Below, piece by piece: positions 57,574 to 64,000 of a DNA stretch of 64,000 nt (positions are counted from its first letter, which is position 1; each line of letters opens with the position of its first letter). The notes under the pieces are model-generated. The model did no database searches. It was given only the letters and a program-made list of their open reading frames with translations, and was not told where the DNA came from. Location: positions 248,001 through 312,000 of the forward strand of contig CAVSWT010000016.1 in NCBI GenBank assembly GCA_963731745.1. Reading direction: 5' to 3'. The DNA is from CAVSWT01 sp963731745. GTDB taxonomy: Bacteria > Bacteroidota > Ignavibacteria > Ignavibacteriales > Ignavibacteriaceae. A program made the position numbers and the translations under genes.

Positions 57574-59481
57574 ATGCCTACCGAAAATCCAATTGAGCTT
57601 TCTGTACCATGGAAAATCATTGCAGCAAGTCCTGATATGATGGACATAACGTATAAAAATAACCGATTTCCATTTTCATGGCGATCGTCTCTCGCTATAT
57701 CAATTTATGAACCTTCTGCAGATGAAATTCCTACTGAATCATGTGGTCAAAAAATAGCATTTGTAAAGGTTACTTGTTCAATAACAGGTTTTCAGCCAAT
57801 AGGAAGTGAACGAAGGGAAGTAAACTTTGGCGATGTCCCATTAGAAGAACTTGAACGAATTACATCTGAGTACCTTGGATGTTATGGAGCATTATTGAAT
57901 ATTTCTTTTTTTCCTCCATCTGGTGATTCTACAACAGCAAATCTGCCCCCAGATTTAAGAAAGTTTCCTCATATCTTGGATTTTTCACCCAAAAATAGAG
58001 AATTAATTAGTGGAATTACTGAGAGCGGAGAAATGTTAACTGGGTCATCTCGAAGTCTTGGAATCGATCAGAGTAAAACAACAACCACAAAAAATGAATC
58101 CAGCGTAGGTTTGGAAGCCGGCGTAGAAGCCGGAGTCGGAGCGGCAAAGGTCAAAGCTACAGGAAAAATTGATCATACTTGGGGCACATCGACAGAAGAT
58201 AAAAAAGGACTTTCTTTAGATACTGGTGTAACCTCAGAATCAAAAAATAGCTATTCAACATCTTTAGACCAATTATACTCTCTTCTAACTGGTTATCACA
58301 GTGGGACAAACCATGCTGCAATCATTATGTTAGCTCGACCCGGTACCTTGCAAGCAACTGATAGAAGAACATTTGCAACTGGTTTGAGAATTATGGAAGG
58401 AGTTCAGGATTTCATTTTTGTGGTTTCCAGGCCTGAGGAAGAAGATCATATGTGTATTGAAGCGTCATTATATACAGGACATTATCCAGAAGATATAGAC
58501 TATGTAGGGGAAAGTACAGAAGATGAAACGCGCACATTCACATGGACCATAAGAGCAAGAGCCAAAGGCGGGTCAGAAGGATTTTTCAGTTTTCAAGGGG
58601 AACGAATAGATTTCGGCACTGCCGAGAGACCAGAAGATACATACGTCTTGCCAGCTGATGAAAATGGCCCATGGGTTATTGACATTGATGCTTCAGGAAG
58701 TGATAATGGAATATCAAGAGGAACAGATCGAACACATACGGACCCGGTTACAAGTGGGCCGGTAGCAAATGAATTTGTAATTAGCATGATAAGAGTTGAT
58801 GATCAAACAGCTCGAGCTACAGGTCATGTTACTGCCCGAGGCGGTTATGAATTTACTTCAGGCCCTGCAACAGTTGTAGATATTGATTTCATTATTCATG
58901 CTCGACGTCCTAAACCAACTGGGATTCAACCTGCTGCTGATATTGAACAAATGTTAGTTACAAAGCGTGATTTAAGTGTTTGTTATCGCACGGTAGATGG
59001 GTGCCCAGAAATTTATGAGCCATTTAAGCTTCCCAGTCCCAAACCTGAAGATTCTCAATGGTTTGAAAACAATGCGAGTAGCCCTAATTTATCTAAAAAT
59101 ATATTCTCTGGTTCCTCACAAAGTATTCACAAGTCATTAAGATCTGGTTTAATAAATGGAGCCACAGCATTTCAAAGAGGTGTTAAAACCAAAGCTTTTA
59201 ATGAAACAGATTATTTTAGTCGTCAAATAGCAAAAAAAATTCCAGCCAATTTGTCTAAATTACCATTAAACCAATTATTAGATCTGAAAGGTTATGGGGT
59301 TAATACAAAAAAGATTTTAGCCAATGCTACAGTAAAACAAATTCTGACTTTAAACCTTCAAAGTTTACAAAGGAATAATAAAATAAAAGTTGAAGATGCT
59401 GCTAAATTAAGAAAAGATTTATTGATAAAAATTGAAAAAATAATTAGCGGAGAAATCTCAATTAGTAAGCTTAATCTATAA
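57574..59481 (+). CDS. Orphan protein with glycine/alanine-rich, Ser/Thr-rich possible pore-forming segment
   Basis: A 635-residue protein I do not recognise. No signal peptide. Residues around 165-240 alternate small and polar residues (SVGLEAGVEAGVGAAKVKA, then SESKNSYSTSLDQLY), a pattern found in membrane hairpins of beta pore-forming toxins, though no such family is claimed. A beta-rich middle follows (TFTWTIRARAKGG, FDIHARRP-like FIIHARRPKPTG). The C-terminal 80 residues are helical and Lys/Leu-rich (LSKLPLNQLLDLKGYGVN). An AAGGAG site precedes the start. It is flanked by the two arginase copies. Confidence 0.7.
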   Translation: MPTENPIELSVPWKIIAASPDMMDITYKNNRFPFSWRSSLAISIYEPSADEIPTESCGQKIAFVKVTCSITGFQPIGSERREVNFGDVPLEELERITSEYLGCYGALLNISFFPPSGDSTTANLPPDLRKFPHILDFSPKNRELISGITESGEMLTGSSRSLGIDQSKTTTTKNESSVGLEAGVEAGVGAAKVKATGKIDHTWGTSTEDKKGLSLDTGVTSESKNSYSTSLDQLYSLLTGYHSGTNHAAIIMLARPGTLQATDRRTFATGLRIMEGVQDFIFVVSRPEEEDHMCIEASLYTGHYPEDIDYVGESTEDETRTFTWTIRARAKGGSEGFFSFQGERIDFGTAERPEDTYVLPADENGPWVIDIDASGSDNGISRGTDRTHTDPVTSGPVANEFVISMIRVDDQTARATGHVTARGGYEFTSGPATVVDIDFIIHARRPKPTGIQPAADIEQMLVTKRDLSVCYRTVDGCPEIYEPFKLPSPKPEDSQWFENNASSPNLSKNIFSGSSQSIHKSLRSGLINGATAFQRGVKTKAFNETDYFSRQIAKKIPANLSKLPLNQLLDLKGYGVNTKKILANATVKQILTLNLQSLQRNNKIKVEDAAKLRKDLLIKIEKIISGEISISKLNL

Positions 59482-59670
59482 TTTTTTCTTACTTTTGTGT
59501 TAACTGATCTTCCGAGTAGATTCAATTGAGATTTGAAGTGCGTGCGTTACATGGACTTTCTTATAAACAATGGAAGTACGGATAGCTATTGAGACACAAT
59601 TTAAAAATCTATTTTGGGCTTTAATGTGGTAAATAATTAGGATGTAAATATTATCTGTACCCTGACGTGG

Positions 59671-60471
59671 CATGGGCTGCGGCCCAATTCATTTAATTGA
59701 AGACGGGCTTATGGACTGGCTAAAATCCAAAGGACATGAAGTTCTGCTTCATGAAGATCCGGCTGCCGGATGAATTTTTATCCGGAGACTGGTGCAGTAA
59801 AAAATATACAAAACCAGGCAAAACAAATTATAGAAGCAAATATAAAAGAAGGCTTCTTCCCTATCATACTTTCTGGCAACTGCAACTATGCAGCTTTCGG
59901 GACCATGTCTGCCCTGCCGCAAAATAAAACAGGAGTCCTTTGGTTTGATGCACACGGCGATTTTAATTCACCAGAAACTTCATCTTCCGGCTTTTTCGAT
60001 GGTATGGCGCTTAATGTTTTAACCGGCAATAGCTGGAAGGCGTTAAGTGAATCAATGAATGGATTTAAAATTGTAGATGAAGAAAATGTAATTTTAATAG
60101 GTGCGCGCGACTTAGATAAAGAAGAAGAAATTCTTTTAAACAAATCAAAAATCAAAAGAATAAATACGGAAGACATCCGCAATAAGTCAACTGAAATTAT
60201 AGCGGAAAAATTTTTCCACCCGCTTTCAGAAAAAGTTCAACAGATTTATCTTCACATCGATCTGGATGTGATTGATAAAGATGAATTCAAAGCAAATCAA
60301 TTCGCAGCATCCGGTGGGTTAAAAATAAATGAGCTTACGAAAATTATAAAAGCAGCAAAACTAAATTTTAAAATCGCTGCTGTGGCATTTACTGCTTACG
60401 AGCCTGGATATGATAAGTCCCAAATTGCTAATGATTTTGTGCGTGAAATTATTGGAGCAATCACACAATAG
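59671..60471 (+). pseudogene. Arginase/agmatinase-fold protein copy 2, 5'-truncated and twice frameshifted
   Basis: Begins abruptly at ATGGGCTGC, 18 residues inside copy 1, lacking the N-terminus. Frames break near 59752-59757 and again near 59777-59790, then an open frame from 59770 runs to 60471 (YPETGAVKN onward, with WFDAHGDFNSPETS and LHIDLDVID). From about 59946 to 60396 it is nearly identical to copy 1. Differences are mainly at the two ends (for example the C-terminus, FVREIIGAITQ versus VVHEIIETVI). It is a tandem duplicate with the orphan gene between. As read, it would not give a full-length protein. Confidence 0.75.
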
Positions 60472-60482
60472 ACCCACCCCTG

Positions 60483-60498
60483 CCCCTCCCGGGAGGGG
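60483..60498. repeat. Perfect GC-rich 16-bp palindrome
   Basis: CCCCTCCCGGGAGGGG lies in an otherwise AT-rich gap between copy 2 of the arginase gene and the serine hydrolase. Such motifs recur as dispersed elements in related genomes as I recall. It may act as a terminator stem or be a repeat unit. Confidence 0.6.
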
Positions 60499-60602
60499 AC
60501 AATACAATTTAAGATTGATAATTTTGTTAGTGTAATACTAATAATTTTTAATTATTTTGAAGTGGCCATTTAATAAACTCCTTAAAGAAGGATATACTAA
60601 AT

Positions 60603-62012
60603 ATGAAAAATAGAGATCTAACTTTATTGTGCCTTTCGCTATTATTATTTATAACCACTCCACAAATTTCAGCAACTAATTCCGCTACAGAAGATTCCTT
60701 AAAAAGTAAAATTGATTCTGTTGCAATAAAAGTTCTAAATGAAACCAAAGCTCCAAGTGCATCCGTCGCAGTTGTTAAAAATGGTAAGATTGTATATACA
60801 CAAGCTTACGGATATGCAAATCTAGAACCCAAAAGAGCCGCCAAACCGGATATGAAATATGCTATTGGCTCAATCAGCAAACAGTTTACAGCAGCCGCGA
60901 TTTTGCTACTCGAACAGCAAGGAAAACTTTCAATAAATGATCATGTTGCCAAATGGCTGCCAGACTTAACACGAGCAAGTGATGTGACTATTAAACAATT
61001 ACTTTCTCATACTTCAGGTTACCAGGATTTCTGGCCGCAAGATTATGTTCCTCCAATGATGATGAAATCAATGGCGCCTGAAGAAATTTTAAATCGCTGG
61101 GCAAAAATTCCTCTTGATTTTGAACCCGGCACTCAATGGCAGTACAGCAATACAAATTTTGTTATCGCTGCACTTATAGTTGAAAAGATAACTAATGATT
61201 CCTTCTTTGATTTTTTACAAACAAATATTTTAGAACCTCTAAAATTAGAAAGCGCAGTAAATTTTGACAAAGGAAAATTTACAAGTGATGATCCAACCGG
61301 CTATATGCAATATGGATTGGGCCCTCTGCGAATAGCTCCACAAGAAGGCTCCGGCTGGATGGCAGGAGCAGGTGAATTAGCAATGACCGCTGAAGATCTT
61401 GCCAAGTGGGACATATCAATTATCAACCAAAGTATTTTAAATCCCAATTCATATAAAGAACTTGAGACGGAAGTGCTTTTAAATAATGGCGTTGGGACAC
61501 AATATGGTTTAGGAGTTCATGTCGCTATGCACGATAATCATTGGGTAATCTCCCATGGCGGTGAAGTCTCAGGGTTTACAGCATATAACGCAGTTTTCCC
61601 GGATGACAGTGCAGCAGTTGCAGTGTTAATTAATCAGGATGCATCTTCTGCTTCAGATGAAATTGGCGATGGAATTTTTGATATTTTGTTTAAAGAACAA
61701 AATGCGGAAACCATCAGCCGCACTGAGCAGGCTAAAAATATTTTAACTGACCTTCAAAAAGGTAAAATTGATCGTTCATTATTTACTTCTAATGCTAATG
61801 CATATTTTAATGAGTTAGCTCTTCAAGATTTCAAATCTAGTTTAGATAGTCTTGGTGATGTAAAAGAGTTTGTTCAAACCAGGCGGCGTAAACGAGGCGG
61901 AATGGTTGGCCGTTCTTTCAAAGTTGAATTAGAGAATGGTTCAATTCGCGTATGGACTTATCAAATGCCGGATGGAAAATTGGAGCAGTATCAAATTGCA
62001 CCGGCACTTTAA
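60603..62012 (+). CDS. Serine hydrolase, beta-lactamase class C / penicillin-binding-like family
   Basis: A 469-residue exported serine hydrolase. A signal peptide (LLLFITTPQISA) is followed by the catalytic motif SISK (Ser90, Lys93), then KQLLSHTSGY, the Tyr-Asn motif QYSNTNFV and the third-box HGGEVSGF in place of KTG. FEPGTQWQYSN is family-typical. A C-terminal extension of about 90 residues may be a lipocalin-like domain. Substrates in this family include D-amino-acid peptides and esters; a true beta-lactamase role is not implied. Confidence 0.88.
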   Translation: MKNRDLTLLCLSLLLFITTPQISATNSATEDSLKSKIDSVAIKVLNETKAPSASVAVVKNGKIVYTQAYGYANLEPKRAAKPDMKYAIGSISKQFTAAAILLLEQQGKLSINDHVAKWLPDLTRASDVTIKQLLSHTSGYQDFWPQDYVPPMMMKSMAPEEILNRWAKIPLDFEPGTQWQYSNTNFVIAALIVEKITNDSFFDFLQTNILEPLKLESAVNFDKGKFTSDDPTGYMQYGLGPLRIAPQEGSGWMAGAGELAMTAEDLAKWDISIINQSILNPNSYKELETEVLLNNGVGTQYGLGVHVAMHDNHWVISHGGEVSGFTAYNAVFPDDSAAVAVLINQDASSASDEIGDGIFDILFKEQNAETISRTEQAKNILTDLQKGKIDRSLFTSNANAYFNELALQDFKSSLDSLGDVKEFVQTRRRKRGGMVGRSFKVELENGSIRVWTYQMPDGKLEQYQIAPAL

Positions 62013-62030
62013 TTATAATTTGACAATTGA

Positions 62031-62255
62031 AGAACTGAAGGTTGTAAGAATTGCGGTATAACGAAATGTGTAATTCAAAAAGGATTTAATAACTGCGCTT
62101 ACTATAAAGAGTATGCATGTGATAAATTATTGAGTCTGTTTGAAAGTGACCCTGCTGCAAAATTACGTTTGGACTTTATTACAACAAGCCTTTATTTGAA
62201 TGACTTCATCATTGAAGAATTAAACTATAACTCAATATTTTCAATGTATATATAA
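62031..62255 (+). pseudogene. DUF3795 remnant
   Basis: An open stretch between the serine hydrolase and the next gene has no start codon and reads EGCKNCGITKCVIQKGFNNC then AYYKEYACDKLLSLF and DPAAKLRLDFI, the C-terminal half of the cysteine-rich DUF3795 family. The expected second Cys in the AYC position is Tyr. The N-terminal half is missing, so it is a decayed fragment. Confidence 0.65.
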
Positions 62256-62482
62256 TTTGATATTATCATCCGGTAGCCTTGTTTAATCATTTCAACAATC
62301 AATTAAATTTAAGATTTATTGTTTATTCTGCCAAAAATTTTTTGTATAATTGAATACCCGATCTCCTCATATCTCTATAGTTAAAAGTTAATTATTATAT
62401 AACACCATTATCATCTTATCCTCAACTAGATGCTTAAGTGCATTTGAGCTATTGTTTTTATAAAAAAATTTTAGAGGTAAAA

Positions 62483-63352
62483 ATGAAAACCAAAATCGTT
62501 TTTATGCAATTCATTTTCATCATACTGAATATTACTATATTATGTTTTGGAAATGAACCGGATAATTTTGCAACCTCCAAAGATGGAGTTAAAATCAGTT
62601 TTGAAAGAGAGGGTAATGGAGATGTTGCAATTATTTTTATCCACGGCTGGGCAAATGACAAAACTATCTGGAACGCCCAAGTTGAATTCTTTTCAAAAGA
62701 ATATACTTCTGTTGCAATTGATTTAGCTGGTTTCGGAAAATCAGGAAACAATAGAAAAAATTGGACAATTGATGCATTTAGTGAAGATGTAATCGCAGTA
62801 ATAAATAAACTTAATTTAAAAAGAGTAGTACTTGTTGGTTTTTCCATGGGGGGGCCGGTTGTTATTGAATCTGCGAATAAAATCCCCAAGAAAGTATTGG
62901 GAGTAGTCCTAGTTGATAATCTTCAAAATGTTGAAATGAAATTTCCTCCCCAAGCAATAGGTAAAATGGATAGTATATCGATGGATTTAGTCAAACATCT
63001 AACAAAAGAAAAATTACTTAAACGTGGATTTATTAAAAAGAATCCTGATATGGCATACAAACGCGGCTTGGAAATGATAGACGATTCTCCCATGATTGGC
63101 TGGGAAGAATCCATAAAGGCAATAGCTGATTGGCAGAATAATGAATGCACTAAATCTCTTTCAAAAATAAAAGTACCGGTGGTATCAATAAACTCAGATA
63201 TGAGGCCAACCATTATTGATGCATTTCGAAAATATGTCCCGGGTTATAAAGCTCATATCATTCATGATTCAGGGCATGTTGTTATGTGGGATGCTACAGA
63301 TGAATTCAATAAGCTGCTTAAAGAAAGTATTCAAGAATTTATAGATGAATAA
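62483..63352 (+). CDS. Alpha/beta-hydrolase, exported
   Basis: A 289-residue hydrolase with signal peptide (FMQFIFIILNITILCFG). The start at 62483 is preferred over 62438 because an AGAGGT ribosome site lies just upstream. HGWANDKTIW supplies the oxyanion loop, LVGFSMGGPVV the nucleophile Ser, and SGHVVMWD the catalytic His. The core resembles haloperoxidase/esterase types; the substrate is unknown. It is monocistronic so far as visible. Confidence 0.85.
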   Translation: MKTKIVFMQFIFIILNITILCFGNEPDNFATSKDGVKISFEREGNGDVAIIFIHGWANDKTIWNAQVEFFSKEYTSVAIDLAGFGKSGNNRKNWTIDAFSEDVIAVINKLNLKRVVLVGFSMGGPVVIESANKIPKKVLGVVLVDNLQNVEMKFPPQAIGKMDSISMDLVKHLTKEKLLKRGFIKKNPDMAYKRGLEMIDDSPMIGWEESIKAIADWQNNECTKSLSKIKVPVVSINSDMRPTIIDAFRKYVPGYKAHIIHDSGHVVMWDATDEFNKLLKESIQEFIDE

Positions 63353-63566
63353 AAATGTGCTCAAAATTTTGCTCTATGTAAATTTTCATTCTCCGATATA
63401 AAATTAATTTAACAGTTACACTGATTATCTAAATTCGTTATCTTTTCAGTCTCATCATGCCTTAATTAAAATTCTTTATAATATTTGTAATACGGCTATT
63501 TTTTGTTATTATTGAGTGTAATACAAACTCTGCTAATCAAATAATTATTCTATCTAAAGGAACCTG

Positions 63567-64000
63567 ATGGATTCTAGTAATCTTTCCGAAACTAATTTAA
63601 AACTTCAGGAAGAAAACAAACGATTAAGAACTGCTATTGAAGAATTATCTGTTTTAAATGAAATTTCTACTGCAATTTCTTCTACCCAGCCTTTAGAACA
63701 GATTATAGATCTTATAGTTCGAAAGTGTGTCAAAAATATTAAAGTGGAACAAGGCGCAGTAATGCTTCTTGATGAAAAAGATCAAGATAAACCTTTCCGC
63801 ACAATGATACGCAAGCAGGATTCTGTATCGAACATACTTCCCTTCCGATTCGATACTCAGCTAACAGGCTGGATGTTAAAAAATAAAAATCCCCTTCTGA
63901 TTAATGACCTTTCAACAGATTCCAGATTTAAGTATATGGTGAATGAAGATTTTCCAATACGATCATTATTAAGTGTGCCTTTAACGGTTAAAGGCAAAAT
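63567..64000 (+). CDS. GAF-domain signalling protein, 3' end cut by window edge
   Basis: About 144 residues are visible. A short N-terminal coiled coil (ETNLKLQEENKRLRTAIEEL) precedes a GAF domain (about residues 30 onward): LNEISTAISSTQPLEQIIDL, GAVMLLDEKD, LTGWMLKNKNPLLINDLSTD, and SVPLTVKGK. GAF proteins of this architecture are often the sensor part of a kinase, phosphatase or sigma-54 activator, which cannot be seen here. An AAAGGA site precedes the ATG. Confidence 0.82.
   Translation, partial: MDSSNLSETNLKLQEENKRLRTAIEELSVLNEISTAISSTQPLEQIIDLIVRKCVKNIKVEQGAVMLLDEKDQDKPFRTMIRKQDSVSNILPFRFDTQLTGWMLKNKNPLLINDLSTDSRFKYMVNEDFPIRSLLSVPLTVKGK

Noticed and set aside
1..64000. tRNA, rRNA, CRISPR arrays, integrases, transposases
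   Set aside because: None could be recognised by reading the sequence; a tRNA scan would be needed to exclude small RNA genes.

Overview
The window is AT-rich and gene-dense and looks chromosomal. It most likely comes from an Ignavibacteria/Melioribacteraceae-type member of the Bacteroidetes-Chlorobi group. The main clue is the repeated type IX secretion (T9SS) C-terminal domain with the 'QNYPNPFNPST' signature, together with PorV/PorQ-like outer-membrane proteins, TonB-dependent receptors and Bacteroidetes-like sugar genes. No tRNA, rRNA, CRISPR array, integrase or transposase was recognised.

Layout. (1) 1-9749, minus strand: a compact pectin/hemicellulose degradation operon with a six-hairpin glycosidase-like protein (cut by the window edge), PL1 pectate lyase with T9SS tail, GH28, alpha/beta esterase, GH31, SGNH esterase and PL10 pectate lyase. 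(2) 10020-25983, minus strand: two tandem paralogous copies of a four-gene cassette, each reading TonB receptor -> 725-739 aa T9SS-like protein -> PorV/PorQ-like barrel -> small T9SS protein with a shared surface domain. No SusD is present. (3) 26141-31769, minus: a second T9SS pectate lyase, uronate isomerase (uxaC) and a GH43 lipoprotein. (4) 32131-32820, minus: a Nudix-type (NrtR/AraR-like) regulator, divergent from (5) 33009-41788, plus: xylB, xylA, galM, a sodium/sugar symporter, araD, araA and a HAD phosphatase. (6) 41799-51721, plus: polyol dehydrogenase, L-fuconate dehydratase, SDR, FAH-family hydrolase, lactonase, SDR and fucP, which form a complete non-phosphorylative L-fucose route, followed by lutABC for L-lactate oxidation. 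(7) 51738-64000: a frameshifted nucleotidyltransferase/GHMP-kinase fusion, then an accessory stretch with an amidase plus membrane coiled-coil pair, a frameshifted PIN protein, two near-identical broken arginase-family copies flanking an orphan 635 aa protein, a serine beta-lactamase-like hydrolase, a DUF3795 remnant, an alpha/beta hydrolase and a truncated GAF protein.

How it fits together (inference). Surface pectate lyases cut pectin. The TonB cassettes probably import oligosaccharides. Lipoprotein or periplasmic GH28, GH31, GH43, PL10 and esterases finish the job. Galacturonate enters via UxaC, xylose via XylAB, arabinose via AraA/AraD (no dedicated ribulokinase seen), and fucose via FucP and the dehydrogenase-lactonase-dehydratase route to pyruvate plus L-lactate, the latter consumed by LutABC. 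Several genes are frameshifted (PorV-like copy, GHMP fusion, PIN, both arginase copies). Either decay or sequence errors could explain this.
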